DNA of 64,000 bases from Cercis canadensis. Lineage: Eukaryota; Streptophyta; Magnoliopsida; Fabales; Fabaceae. The notes below the pieces were generated by a model. The model was not told where the DNA came from, did no database searches, and saw nothing but the letters and a program-made list of their open reading frames with translations. Below, one piece after another: positions 1 through 11,462 of this stretch. The stretch covers positions 1 through 64,000 of the forward strand of contig QAOA01007606.1 in NCBI GenBank assembly GCA_003255065.1. Reading direction: 5' to 3'. The position numbers were made by a program, and so were the translations under genes. Within the stretch, counting starts at the first letter, position 1; the number at the start of each line of letters is the position of its first letter.

Positions 1-323
1 TATTTTCAAAAGAAACTATATGTATACGATAAGAAAATAATAGAGTATATTTTCAACTAAACCCCAATCTTTCTTTTTTTTTGTCTTGCTTGCTTATATT
101 TTATTTTTCCTCTTGAAAGCTGATATCATTTTGTTAAACTTGGTAGATGCTCCATTTAATTATTTTAGAATATAAATATATTAAATCAAATCACTCCCAT
201 GTGTTGTTTTTTATTGGACCAAGGCCCAAAAGATTAATGTATCATTAATTAAGATTTGAATTAAAAACATTCTAATTATTTAAAGAAAATAATTAAAAAA
301 TGTGCATTTAAATACAAATATAT

Positions 324-655
324 AACATAAAATGCACTAAACCTCTAAGGCTCTAAGTGTTGGTTTTACATTTCAAGTAATTTTATATTAATCAGTTAAC
401 ATAAAATACAATAATCTTCTAAGAATTTATTTTTCTTTCCTAATGGCTTTAATTAATAAGATGTGACATAAAATATACTAAGTTCTTAAGTATCAATTTT
501 ACATTTTTTAAGTGTTTTATTTTTAATTAGATGTAACTTAAATATGGTAATCCTTAAAGTTCATTTTTATTTCTTAATGGCTTGAATTGATGATAAAACA
601 TGAAGTACACTAATGCCCTAGTGTATTTCACGATAAAACATAAAATGCACTAAAA
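324..655. repeat. degenerate tandem repeat, AT-rich
   Basis: Three to four diverged units share the core 'acataaaatrcactaa' followed by 'ctaag' and a T-rich stretch ending in 'taatggctt'. The units are roughly 100-120 bp apart. No coding potential is visible. Bases 1-323 and 656-879 are AT-rich and hold nothing I can identify. Confidence 0.45.
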
Positions 656-879
656 AGATAATTTTGTAATTTATCTTCCTAAAGATTTTTTTTTTTTAAA
701 AAAGGACATTTTACAATCTAAATGATTTTGCCACGTTTATACTATAGTGACACCCTTCATTTTGGGTTGCTTCGTAGCTTGTCTTTAGAAGAATGCTTTC
801 CTCGTCATCGGCATTTTTTGCTCGAGCTGCTATAGCTCTATTCATCTGAAATTCAAATGCATTAACCAAATGTTATCCT

Positions 880-1315
880 TCGACTTTTTGACACAAATAT
901 TACATTGTGTAAAAGTATTTATCTAAATATTACAAACTTCAAACTATTTACACAAATATTACACCTTTTAAAAATTCAAAAATTAAAAAAAAAAAAAGAT
1001 TTTCGAACATGAGGGACCCACCGGACACGCCGTGAGGCCAACGGCGTGTCCCAATAAGACAAAATTCGTCACGAGGCCCACAACACTGGAACAATGGATA
1101 AATTTTGCCTATTAGGACACGCCGTGGGCCTCACGGCGTGTCCACGTGGGACACGCCGTGAGACCCACGACGTGTTCGGTGGGACCCACGTGTCTGAAAT
1201 TTTTTTTTTTTTAATTTTTGAATTTTTAAAAAGTGTAATATTTGTGTAAATAGTTTGAAAGTTGTAATATTTAGGTAAATACTTTTGTAAAATATAATAT
1301 TTGTGTCAAAAGGCC
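880..1315. mobile_element. 436-bp foldback MITE (Mutator-like) with GC-rich core
   Basis: The arms are long inverted repeats: the left one opens with tcgactttttgacacaaat and the right one, read in reverse complement, with ggccttttgacacaaatatt; both run over 100 bp. The element is flanked by the direct repeat gttatcct (872..879 and 1316..1323), an 8-bp target duplication with further partial matches, which suits a Mutator-like MITE. The core (about 1005..1195) is strikingly GC-rich against AT-rich surroundings and is built from repeated gacacgccgtg/cacggcgtgtc blocks in both orientations, so the transcript would fold into a near-perfect hairpin. No ORF is present. Confidence 0.8.
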
Positions 1316-1657
1316 GTTATCCTCCATTCTATAATTAGTCTATAATTTATATTCAGTTAATTACAGTGGAGGGCCAACTTTATAAATTTTAAAAACCTGT
1401 AACCAACTTTATAATTACAGCAAAATTCCCACCTCCACATGCTGCCGGTCAACCAAGTTATAAAACCTGCAAAAGGCTGAACAAACACAGACATGTCATT
1501 TTCAGGCAAATTCCTCTCATTGTCTTCATGTTTCTTATTTGTGCTAACTTTTGACAAGAATTTTTCCTTTTCAATTTTGGCATGTGTCTAAGTGGTAAGT
1601 AGGTAATTTCATTCTCCTTGACAGATTTAATTTAAATATCTGTATAACGCTGGAAGC

Positions 1658-1661
<4 letters not shown>
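1316..1661. other. non-coding stretch, no gene
   Basis: AT-rich sequence. The part around 1500..1555 (ctcattgtcttcatgtttctt and neighbours) recurs at about 8460..8500, beside a GIF-like exon fragment. I see no open gene. Confidence 0.4.

Positions 1662-1689
<28 letters not shown>
1662..1689. repeat. (TA)n microsatellite
   Basis: About 14 uninterrupted AT dinucleotides. Confidence 0.95.
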
Positions 1690-1693
<4 letters not shown>

Positions 1694-2856
1694 CAAATAA
1701 CATAAATAAAATTTTAAGTAGATTTATATTTTATTAAAATATTGAATATTTATAACATATTCTCTCACCAAAAAAGGGGACATAAACCCCACCAATATAA
1801 AATATTAATATTCCTTTACAATTACAAGAGATATTACCAAGTCATTCTAATCCATCCATTCACAACAAAAAAATAGTCAAGAGATATCACCTATTCATTC
1901 TAATTATCCCTTCCTTAGCATATTTACTACATACAAGCAAAAAGATTAAAGTTTGCTAATTTTGTTGATTAGCCTCAATAGCCTCTTCATGATAATTTTT
2001 ATTTCCATCATCGATAAAAATCATGGCCTCCATTTTTTATTCATCAAGTTATCTTTTTTTTCAAAAAAAAAAAATTCCTTAAAAAAATGGGAAAAAATGG
2101 CAAGCAGTGTCATCCGCATGTCAAAAAAAAATTATTATTTTTATTTGGACACATCCGTACGCATGTCAAACATGTGTCTGCGTCTGTGTCTGTGTCCACG
2201 GTGTGTCGGACACGGGGACACGACAGCAAAGTGCCGTGTCAGTGCCTTCTAACTTACCTAATCTAAAAAAAATTAGTCATGAAGTGTGAGTCAAATATCT
2301 TGACACATTTTGAATTTAATAGAATGTACTCAAATTAATGGCCAATTATGTCTCACCAATTTTTAGTACTTTAGTATGTTATGTTAATCTATTTATCTTC
2401 GTGTTCCCTTTTCTTTTGGTTTATATCCTATTCAACAAGTGATTAATGATATTAATGAGTATAATTATCTGTTTTCTTTATATAAAAAACTAAAATTCAA
2501 TTAGTTTATGCGAACTACAAGATAATATTAAGGAAACGAAAATTGGTTGCTTCTCTATTCTTATAATTTGTTAATACTGTTTTACCAACTCAAACACAAA
2601 CGAGACTATATATGAGTATAATTATATATATGATTTTTTTTCATTATATAAATAAAATTAGATTTTTTAGCTGAGAAATATGGAAAAATAACTATTTGAA
2701 CTTGGGACTTCAATCTTTTTGAAAGATTCTTAATTAAACTAGTTGTACTATATATACTTGTGTTGTATTATATATATGGATTTGGATTCGAACTAAAATG
2801 AAACATACATATCAGATACACATGCTCTAGGATATATCAAAATCTACTACATATGA
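1690..2856. other. non-coding, no recognisable gene
   Basis: AT-rich intergenic sequence. At 2160..2245 there is a GC-richer island of alternating gtgtctgtgtc and cggacacggggacac words that can fold on itself; such words are common in plant repeats. Small ORFs here are short and unrelated to any family I know. Confidence 0.5.
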
Positions 2857-3100
2857 TGTTGGGAAAAATAGCGCAGCATTGAATAGTGAACAGCAATTAA
2901 CTATTCACAACTTCTACCCAGAGAGTGCATGGATCACCACCTGCACCAATGAATTGAAGTTTATGATAGTTCCCACCAGCTTAAATTGTGAAGGAGATAT
3001 ACTTCACGTAATTTGGGCACCACTCGAGATGTTATTTCCTAGGCTACCAAAGATTTTCTTGATATATCATGAGGGTCAAAAGTTTGGATAATTTTTTTTT
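2857..3100. repeat. dispersed repeat A, copy 1 (with 70-codon ORF)
   Basis: It begins with tgttgggaaaaatagcg, which resembles the start of the copia LTR found at 24119 and 40142, then passes into a block (about 2915..3090) that recurs at 3588..3774, 9805..9980 and 51335..51480. In this copy the block is open for 70 codons (2879..3091, plus strand), but the other copies carry small indels and stops. I do not recognise the peptide. It may be an exon of an unidentified gene spread with the FAR flanks. Confidence 0.55.
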
Positions 3101-3310
3101 TGTGTGATAAGTTTAACTAAGTTTTACTTATTGATATGAGAATAATAATCTAACTAGTCATATATTCACTTATAAAACTAGATTTTTTTTCTTGACTTAT
3201 TATCATATTTGAAATTTTTGGTTTTCCGAAATCACTTGATTACCATTAAAAACAAAACCAGACATGCTTTATCATTTGCATCAACATGATGTTCTCTCTA
3301 TTTCTCCCTC
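3101..3310. repeat. dispersed repeat B, copy 1 (partial)
   Basis: Block starting with gtgataagtttaactaagtt and continuing through actagtcatatattcactta and catgctttatcatttgcatc. Related copies lie at 3775, 5995, 9981, 48965, 51490 and 51945. The distal half of the full repeat (ggcctgcatgtcatcaaat and beyond) also lies directly 5' of both FAR genes (37714 and 48480), so this repeat probably derives from FAR upstream DNA. Confidence 0.65.
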
Positions 3311-3335
3311 TCTCTCTCTATTATCTTGAAGATTT

Positions 3336-3472
3336 CGAAAAGCTTTTTGAACCTTAAGTAGAATCAGGAAGTGGATGAACATTTATCTTTGGAAGCTAGG
3401 CATGTTGTCCATAAAGCTAACTGGGCCAACCTTGATGCCATTTCCATAAAAACTTTGGTTATTGAGCTACCA
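3336..3472 (-). pseudogene. FAR exon 8 relic
   Basis: Read on the minus strand, the segment around 3345..3440 matches the 3' half of exon 8 of the FAR genes at 34608..34871 and 44637..44900, including the run that codes for 'ASFQRYMFI' in the intact gene; here the tyrosine codon has become a stop. The segment is joined directly to repeat DNA with no other FAR exon adjacent, so it is a dead fragment. Confidence 0.6.
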
Positions 3473-3587
3473 AGAAATAAAAAAGTAGTCACAACTATAT
3501 TGAATTAATGACTTTTATAATTGTAGTTACTCATTAGTCGTCATAACTGCATTTCCTATCATGAATAGAGTAGTGCTTGAAGGCTCA

Positions 3588-3774
3588 GACAACTTCTACC
3601 AGAGGGTGCATGGATCACCACTTGCACCAATGAATTGAAGTTTATGATAGTTCCCACCAGCTTAAATTGTGAAGGAGATATACTCCATGTAATTTGGGCA
3701 CCACTCGAGATGTTATTTCCTAGGCTATCAAAGATTTTCTTGATATCATGAGGGTCAAAAGTTTAGATAATTTT
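3588..3774. repeat. dispersed repeat A, copy 2
   Basis: Near-copy of 2915..3090, preceded by a segment (3472..3587) that also precedes the copy at 9790. Small deletions break the frame that is open in copy 1. Confidence 0.65.
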
Positions 3775-4254
3775 TATTTTTGTGATAAGTTTAACTAAGT
3801 TTTACTTATTGATATGTGAATAATAATCTAACTAGTCATATATTCACTTATAAAACTAGATGTTTTTCTTGACTTATTATCATATTTGATACTTTTGGTT
3901 TTCCAAAATCACTTGAATATTACCATTAAAAACAAAACCAGACATGCTTTATCATTTGCATCAACATGATGTTCTCTCTATTTTTATGGCCTGCATGTCA
4001 TCAAATTGATCAAAGAAAAAGTTTCAAACAAATTAATCATCAAAGCTACCAACCAAGTACTGGCCGTCACCAGCTTTAACTTTGGGCAACTCTCTAATGT
4101 GCACGTTATGCATGCGAAAAAGACTAACGAACGATGTCAATCATTAAATAAATTTGTGTCTGCACATGTGCTGTCTGTGTCTCCTTTTATTTCGGACCAC
4201 GGTCTATGTCTTCTTCTCAGTGAAGTTATTTTGTTTCCAGTTCAAAAAATTATT
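3775..4254. repeat. dispersed repeat B, copy 2 (long)
   Basis: Full-length version of the repeat, from gataagtttaactaagttt through ggcctgcatgtcatcaaatt to the segment with gcacgttatgcatgcgaaaa. Its distal half matches 6200..6445 and 49195..49385. A short ORF here is also partly open at 6256..6438, but neither resembles a known protein. Confidence 0.65.
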
Positions 4255-4780
4255 ATTAGTGTAAAATGATAAAAATATCTTAAAACAAGTGTAAATTTAT
4301 ATGAATCCTAATTTAATAATTATTGCGTGACCAAAAAAGTTAATAATTATTATTCACTACTCTAATGATTTTTGCTTATATGTCCAATACTTTTCATTTT
4401 TATCTTACTTTACCTATTTTATCTAAAATCGTGACTAAATCTTAGGTTAACTTCAAATGATCGCATGGCTTTGGACTCCCCTAACCTATGTTCTTCGCAA
4501 TTGTTATGATACCCGGCCCACAATGCAATATTCATACCGTGGCTTGTTTTTGGCTCTTTAATTTGGACGACTTCGTTTGCAATTTCAAGTTTATGGTTGT
4601 TGACATTTTGATCTTCACAATTGACTTTAGTGGTCTATATTGAATAAGGATAGCGTATGTTGGAACTCGGCAAGTTGATCATCTTCACTCTCTTTTACAT
4701 TTCTTATAAACGTGGGTTGACGTAACTCATGGTCTTCTATTCATAAGCAATTATTTTTTCTTTAACCCATTAATTAACCT
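4255..4780. repeat. dispersed repeat C, copy 1
   Basis: Begins with gtgtaaaatgataaaaatat and carries the marker ccgtggcttgtttttggctc. Copies lie at 23612..24060 and 39540..40060. In the 39.7-kb copy the minus strand is open for 95 codons; in this copy that frame is interrupted. Confidence 0.6.
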
Positions 4781-4924
4781 TGGCTTGACAACATCCTTTG
4801 GATGAAGTCAGATTTATTAAACTTAGAGCAAGTCATCCTTACTTCAGAATTTCACTGTGAATACATTCACAATTATATATCTTTGTGTGGAGGAGCACTT
4901 CCAGAACTTCTCTTTTTGTCAAAG

Positions 4925-5620
4925 TAAGATCTTAAACACACAATCCTCTCCTAGCAAAGAGAGCCATGTGGCCATTTGGTCTACAGTCCAACAGTAATTT
5001 CATGTAATGGTGCTTTGATACTGTACAGTTGGAGTTTATTGAAAGATCTGCATATAAAAGGAAATCTATAAAAAGAGGAATGGTTTCTCAATACAGGTGG
5101 GGTCTATTTGAAAGATCTTCCCATAATATATAAAAAGAGGAAAGATGCATCATTTTGGCACGCTACAATTGGCACAAACATAATCCGTCAATGAAGTTTC
5201 AAATTTCAATTGATTTTAATCGTCATCAATTGATTTCAAATTTCAATTCATGAATGGTTTGTGACATTAAAAATTAGATTTATTTATCTCCACCCTATTT
5301 TAAGATTGTAAGACCTTGAATACACAACTCTTCCTTTGGAAAGACAGCTATGTGTTAATCTGGTCTACAACCCAGCAGTAGTTTCATGTAATGGTGTAAT
5401 GATATTGTATAGGTGGGATCCATTTGAAAGATTCGCCCATAAAAGGAAATCTTTAAAAGGAGGAAAGCTCAAAACTGTGTCATTCTGGCAGGCTACAAAC
5501 GTCACAATCATGATCGGTCATTACTGTTTTCAAATTTCAATTGATTTTAATTGTCATCCATTGATTTCAAATTTCAATTCATGCGTTGTTTGTGGTATTA
5601 AAACAAGATTTATTTATCTT
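4925..5620. repeat. imperfect tandem duplication, ~300-bp units
   Basis: The block 4930..5250 (gatcttaaacacacaatcct, tggtctacag, catataaaaggaaatct, tttcaattgattttaat) is repeated with clear divergence at 5308..5610. A third partial unit (5100..5160) repeats the gaaagatct/taaaaagaggaaa part. The cause is unknown. Bases 5621..5990 hold nothing recognisable. Confidence 0.55.
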
Positions 5621-5994
5621 TTCAACTAGTTACACCCTATTTTACGATTCCAAGTATGTTGTAAGTTATTCATTTTTAAAGTTGTATTTTGGGACTTTTA
5701 GCTCTTTGTTTCCAGCCTTGTGTATTTTGTTTCCCAATTTATATTTCTTTGCGAACTGTGTTATTGTCAGCCTTAAATACCACGTATCAAGAAGTGAAAT
5801 GCAGACCTGAATGATTGATCATTTTCATATTATAATTGAGAATTGAAGTTGTTTCTCTTTTCATCCCAACTTTGTGAATTAGAGTTTAGTCCCTCTTTCC
5901 CCCTCATCATCTTTATACAGAATTTAACACAATTTACTGGTAGAATAATTAGTTTTATACTGATGAATGATATACGTGTAACACTTTTTTTTTT

Positions 5995-6445
5995 TGGTGA
6001 TAAGTTTAACTAAATTTTACTTATTGATATGTGAATAATAATCTAACTAGTCATATATTCACTTATAAAACTAGATGTTTTTCCTTGACTTATTATCATA
6101 TTTGAAATTTTTGGTTTTCCGAAATCACCTGATTACCATTAAAAACAAAACCAGACAAGCTTTATCATTTGCATCAACATGATGTTTTCTCTAGTTCTAT
6201 GGCCTGCGTGTCATCAAATCGATCACAGAAACAGTTTCAAAAAAATTAGTCATCAATGCAACCAACCGAGTACTGGTCACCAGCTTTAAATTTGGGCAAC
6301 TTCTCTAATGTTCACGTTCTGCATGCAAAAAAGACTAACCAACGATTTCAATCATCAAATAATTTTGTCTCTGCACATGTGCTGTCTGCGTCTCCTTTTA
6401 TTTCGGAACACGCGCGGTCTATGTGTTCTTCTCAGTGAAATTAAT
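5995..6445. repeat. dispersed repeat B, copy 3
   Basis: Same structure as 3775..4254, from gataagtttaactaaatttt to the gcatgcaaaaaagactaacc segment, with independent point changes. Confidence 0.65.
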
Positions 6446-6499
6446 CTTTTTCCAGTTCAAAGAAAAGAAAAAAAAAAACAGAAAGGAAAAACATGAAAT

Positions 6500-7622
6500 A
6501 AATTTTGACTATAACGCGGTGGCTGCCATCCTACTACTTTATTCCTATAAGATTTTTCTTTTATGAGATTTAATCAAGCTAGAAAACTTATTAAGGTTGA
6601 TCCGTCACTGTACACAAGACTATCCCTTCCTATAGATGCATTTTACATCTATACATAATCATAATGAAAATTGGATGACATAGCTACTCTAATTAGGTGC
6701 CAACTTCTCTTTCATGTTTAAAGATAAATAGGTGAAATGAATAGGGTAGGGATAATTGATAATCGGGATGAAACGGGAAAGGCAACAAAAATTAATTTTA
6801 TAACTTTCTTTTGATCTGCTGGAGGATACACAATAAGGACTAACCAATACCTCCCTAAAATCTCATGGTGGAGCACCAAGTGCTCAATCATTCAAGGTGT
6901 ATCATGGGGATGGTCGTGGTATGGTTTGAGGAAACAAAAAATTAAATACCCTATAGGACTTCCAAAAAGAGTAGGATTAGACCTTATGTATATACTTCCT
7001 AAAATTCTAATGGGAAGCTAATTTAAATAACCAGTGAACCAACTCCCAAGGGGTGATCTAGTTGAATTTTTTATTGTATGTTGTGTGTCACCATTGCTCC
7101 TTGCACATTGACACAAGGCATTTTGCTAGTAAAAACAACAATAACAATAACAACGATAATAATAATGATCCTCATCATTGTCATTATCATCATCAACATC
7201 ATAAAATTAAATATGGCCACAAAGTGGGGGATTGTCAAACTACCCACATTAAAAGTTAGGGTATTGGAGTTTGGGCGGAATTAACTATTGCTTTTGTTAT
7301 TATTATGAAAATTTCGAAACTTAAATAGTGTGCATTAAAACAATTAGTTCCTAGTAAACAAAACCATAAAGAAAATTTCATGAAACAATTGACTTAAACT
7401 AAGAGTAATTTTGCCTAAGTTAAACTCAAATTCCATCAATTGTTTGGATGTTGCTTCTAGCTAGGTAACTAAGTTTTTCATATCTTTATAATGATATTAA
7501 AATAAGGGGTTAGTTTTACTCCAAACCCCTGGACAGAGGTGAGGGTACCAATAGCTCGATTCACTAGAATATCTCCAAAAGATTTTGGTCCGCCAAATAA
7601 ATGTTAGGCTAGGTTTGCTTCC
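6500..7622. repeat. dispersed segment D, copy 1
   Basis: Closely matches 49490..50620 and, in its second half, 10216..10800. It includes a simple-sequence stretch of aac/aat and atc triplets (7135..7200) and the marker aggggttagttttactccaa. The match ends abruptly at about 7623, where CACTA sequence begins; the other two copies continue with ctcaattatttgcatcat. No intact gene is visible. Short ORFs across the triplet repeats are compositional. Confidence 0.65.
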
Positions 7623-7624
7623 AT

Positions 7625-8217
7625 CACATCCACAGAGTAGCTCGCTGCAATGTTGGCTCATCTACTCCAGCAAGGTCAGGGTGTGCCATCTGCTTCGGCC
7701 TCACAGCCCTTAGCTGACGATGATGATGATGCAATCAATGACTTGGGAAGCGATGACAACGAATATTAGGGCTTAGGGATTTGTATTGTAATTTTTTTTC
7801 ATTGTATAACATTTTTTATTGTTATTAAATTTGATTAATAATTTTTTTCTATTTCTATTTGATTTATTTCATTTTTATTTTTATATATCATGCATTTCTT
7901 TACAATTAATAATTAATTGTTTAGAAAAAAAAATCAGTATTTTTTAGCCCAAAAAAAATCAATCATTTTTTAGCCAAAAAAAACTTGAGGAATTTCTCAT
8001 GGAAAAAAATCCATGAAAAATTCTAAGAGATTTTTTTTCAATATTTCTCATGTCAAAATTAAGTCCGTGAGAAATTTTCTCACGGAAAATAATTTTTGTG
8101 ATTTGTGACGCAAGTTTTTCCTGCATTCCAAAATTGGTAAGAAACCTATTTATAATAGAATTATGGGCACTTTCTCATAGATTTGGTTCGTGAGAAAATA
8201 TCTATTTTCTTGTAGTG
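7625..8217 (+). mobile_element. 3'-terminal fragment of a CACTA element
   Basis: The segment parallels 17515..17870 plus 20770..20979 of the larger element: the last ~45 codons of its transposase-like gene (ending DDDDDAINDLGSDDNEY then a stop), the untranslated region, ccatgagaaa-type subterminal repeats and the terminus cttgtagtg. It is followed by tat and by the same genomic flank as the larger element. The 5' part is missing and the left edge is joined to segment D. Confidence 0.8.
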
Positions 8218-8423
8218 TATGTTGGATCAATAATGACAATGGACAAATCAATGCTGTTGAGATTAAAACAATTTCGATTCATTCACATCATATTTGCCAA
8301 TCTATGCTTAATATTTTCCCACCAATCATTGTCTGCGTTCGTGTTTATCAACGTGCATAGTATTTAACAATGTTAAATTGATTAAATATTTAGTACGGAC
8401 TCATGAATGCGCTGTTTTTGCAG

Positions 8424-8448
8424 GTGTGCAGTACCTTGATGAGAACAG
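8424..8448 (+). pseudogene. GIF/SSXT exon fragment, copy 1 (truncated)
   Basis: After an intron-like acceptor (tttttgcag) the sequence codes VQYLDEN, matching the start of the SSXT helix of plant GRF-interacting factors, and then departs from the family. The upstream flank (8218..8423) matches the flank before the copy at 21161. See the longer copies at 23329 and 39255. Confidence 0.6.
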
Positions 8449-8504
8449 TATGCAAGTGATCTCTCATTGTCTCCATGTTTCTTATTTGTGCTAACTTGAC
8501 ATGA

Positions 8505-8718
8505 ATGAAACGAAATGAACTTAATCTTCTATATTGAAAGTATGAGTATATGTATACATTTACAAGTGTTAAAAAATATTCAAAAGATAAATCCTAATGA
8601 TAACTCTAAATCTTTGTAACTATAATTCAATATTTGATTCCTATTGAACAACTCTTGGTATTTTAGGAGTTGTGTACATTAAGAGTTCTATCATGGATGC
8701 AACAGATCTGTACTCTAG
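8505..8718 (-). mobile_element. copia LTR fragment
   Basis: Matches the LTRs of the copia element at 11697..12781 (tatgtatacatttacaag, aaaagataaatcctaa, gagttctatcatgg), plus a short internal piece as at 11895..11925. It is joined directly to FAR 3'-flank sequence at about 8720. Confidence 0.65.
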
Positions 8719-8981
8719 ATATTTTCAGGCTACATTATAATCCATAACCAAACTGCAGTCTGTATAAAACATCACTGAAATATATATTAATTGGTATACA
8801 TAAGTGTGACGCACTAGGAAGCTAATGATCCCTTTTTTCCTCCCCTTGCTGATTACTAGTCAGCTTATTACTACATCAATTATGCTGCATTCGAAAGCAC
8901 ACATAATCACTCTAGAAGGCATTAAAACCTAGTACAATATTAATTACAAGTTTTCATAAAAGCTTTAACCGGAATATTGTT

Positions 8982-9071
8982 TCACTTGAAGATGTACTTG
9001 ACAATGCCAGGAAAATGGATGTTCATGAAGTAATCTTAATCAATCATTTTAGGGTCAAAGTAAAACAAATC
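8982..9071 (-). pseudogene. FAR exon 10 relic
   Basis: The minus strand carries the end of a FAR gene: the stop codon at 8982..8984 and the codons upstream match exon 10 of the genes at 34150 and 44190, including the 3' flank (8740..8981). The match stops at about 9071. A 3-base deletion is present relative to the intact copy. It shows that the FAR array once reached this end of the window. Confidence 0.75.
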
Positions 9072-9540
9072 AATCATTAACATAGTGCGACTTCAATATA
9101 TCTACTACTTTCAATGTAAAGTGCATCTCTTTGTCCGTATGCCCATGAATAAATTAATCAAAAGTGCCATATTTCTGTAATAAGTTTGCATAATATTCCA
9201 TTTCTGTAAATACTTTGGCAGATAATATTTTTTCAGTCAATTAGCCCAAAATTAATTGTCTAGCTTTACTCTTTTAAGATATAATCGTTTTGATAAGATA
9301 CGTATAAAATATAATTTTCAATGTATATAATTGGGTTGGGGATATCAATCTGATGTAAAAGCTCTGATAAGATAAAGAAGGTCATTAAATGAACAGAATG
9401 ATAATGAATGAATATTAATTCATGTGGAACCATTTTCACAAATATGTGTGGCTACTCCTTTATCCAAGTCGTAACATGAGTATCCAATCATTTAGATGAA
9501 CTACAATAATAGCTCAAGTTGTCATGTACTCAATCTTTAA
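9072..9540. other. non-coding, no gene seen
   Basis: AT-rich stretch between two FAR relics, with no recognisable match elsewhere in the window. Confidence 0.4.
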
Positions 9541-9555
9541 GATTTTGAAAAGATT

Positions 9556-9690
9556 TTAGAACCTTTAGTAGAATCAGGTAGTGGATGAACATTTATATTT
9601 GGAAGTTAGCCATCTTGTCCAAAAAGCTAACTGGGCTTACCTTGATGCCATTTCCATAAAAACTTTGGTTATTGAGCCACCAAGAAATCA
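9556..9690 (-). pseudogene. FAR exon 8 relic
   Basis: Near-copy of the relic at 3336..3472. The minus strand resembles the second half of FAR exon 8 and its splice region. It has no neighbouring exon 7 or 9. Confidence 0.55.
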
Positions 9691-9789
9691 AAAAGTAGTC
9701 ATAACTATCTTGAATTAATGACTTTTATAATTGTAGTTACTCATTAGTTGTCATAAATGCATTTCCTATCATGAATAGAGTAGTGCTTG

Positions 9790-9980
9790 AAGGCTCAGAC
9801 AACTTCTACCAGAGGGTGCATGGATCACCTGCACCAGTGAATTGAAGTTTATGATAGTTCCCACCAGCTTAAATTGTGAAGGAGATATACTCCATGTAAT
9901 TTGGGCACCACTCGAGATGTTGTTTCCTAGGCTACCAAAGATTTTCTTAATATAATGAGGGTCAAAAGTTTAGATAATTT
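9790..9980. repeat. dispersed repeat A, copy 3
   Basis: Same block as 3588..3774, ending in a long T tract. Confidence 0.6.
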
Positions 9981-10215
9981 TTTTTTTTTTTTTTTTTGTG
10001 ATAAGTTTAACTAAGTTTTACTTATTGATATGTGAATAATAATCTAACTAGTCATATATTCACTTATAAAACTAGATGTTTTTCTTGACTTATTAACATA
10101 TTTGAAATTTTTGGTTTTCCGAAATCACTTGAATACTACCATTGAAAACAAAGCCAGACATGCTTTATCATTTGCATCAACATTATGTTCTCTCTATTTT
10201 TATGGCCTGCGTGTG
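9981..10215. repeat. dispersed repeat B, copy 4 (5' half)
   Basis: Proximal half of the repeat, ending at ttatggcctgcgtgtgatca, where segment D begins. Confidence 0.6.
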
Positions 10216-11340
10216 ATCACCATTGAGTTTTTTTATTGTATGTCGTGTGTCACCATTGCCCCTTGCGCATTGACACAAGGCATTCTGCTAGTAAAAACAA
10301 TATCAATAACAATAACAATGACAATAATAACGATCCTTATCATTGTCATTGTCATCATCATTGCCATCATCAATATCATAAAATTATATATGGCCACAGA
10401 GTTGGGGGATGTCAAACTACCCTCATTAAAAGTTAGAATATTGGAGTTTGGGCGGAATTATCTATTGCTTTTGTTATTATTATGAAAATTTCAAAAATGT
10501 CAAATAGTGTGTATTAAAACAATTAGTTCCTAGTAAACAGAACCATAAAGAAAATTTCCTGAAACAATTGACTTAAACTAAGAGTAATTTTGACTAAGTT
10601 AAACTGAAAATCCATCAATTGTTTGGATGTTGCTTCTAACTAGGTAACTAAGTTTTTCATATCTTTACAATGATACTAAAATAAGGGGTTAGTTCTACTC
10701 TGAACCCTTGGATAGAGGTAAGGGTACCCATAGCTCAATTCGCCAGAATATCTCCAAAAGATTTTGGTCCGTCAAATAAAAGTTAGGCTAGGTTTGCTTC
10801 CCTCAATTATTTGCATCACATTCCCCGTTTTCCTAAAATCCTCACTCTATATCTATGGTAAGCTAACCAGAAGTTTGAAACAGAATTTCATTAATTGAAA
10901 TCGAACAAGGTACAAGGAAGCAAGTGGACTTAAAATAACAACCTCAGAACAATAAGCAAACTTGAAAAAGCTGGAAAGGAAAGCCACAAATGAAAACATT
11001 AATCACAGGTTGTTGTAGGCGATTTTTGGTGTCCCTTCACTCTGCATTCAGCTCCCTTCATTCTTGGAATGACCCATTAATATGACAGTCACCTATGATG
11101 CTTCTGCAACTACTTCATCTCAATTGCCCCCGCATTACTCTCCTACTACATCAAATCAGTTGAAGATAATTCTAACTAAGTCAAATAATTATTTGAACAG
11201 CTTGCGCCTTTTAATATATATCTGAATAGCTAATCATGCCCTAACTTTACTCGCTCAGCCCATCTTTGGTTCACATTGTGCCTTGTGATTTATCAAGCTT
11301 AAAACCCTAACCTAAAACCTTCAATCTTACTTCGAAAAAG
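10216..11340. repeat. dispersed segment D, copy 2
   Basis: Matches 7060..7620 and continues colinearly with 50620..51130 (tgaaacagaatttcattaat, ggttgttgtaggcgattt). It has no open gene of useful length. The part at 10990..11160 might be an old terminal exon because it stays similar between the two copies, but I cannot assign it. Confidence 0.6.
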
Positions 11341-11444
11341 TAATATATTATAGTAGCTACTGCTAAAAGTAGCTATTAGCAGCGGTTAATTAAGGGCTAC
11401 TATAATCATAATAACTGTTAAGAAGAAGTAATATATATACACAA

Positions 11445-11462
11445 ACACACACACACACACAC
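11445..11462. repeat. (AC)n microsatellite
   Basis: Nine AC units after an AT run. Confidence 0.9.

Noticed and set aside
7062..7284. Asn/His-rich or Ile-rich proteins (also at 10102..10485)
   Set aside because: Produced by translating aac/aat/atc triplet repeats; different frames are equally open.
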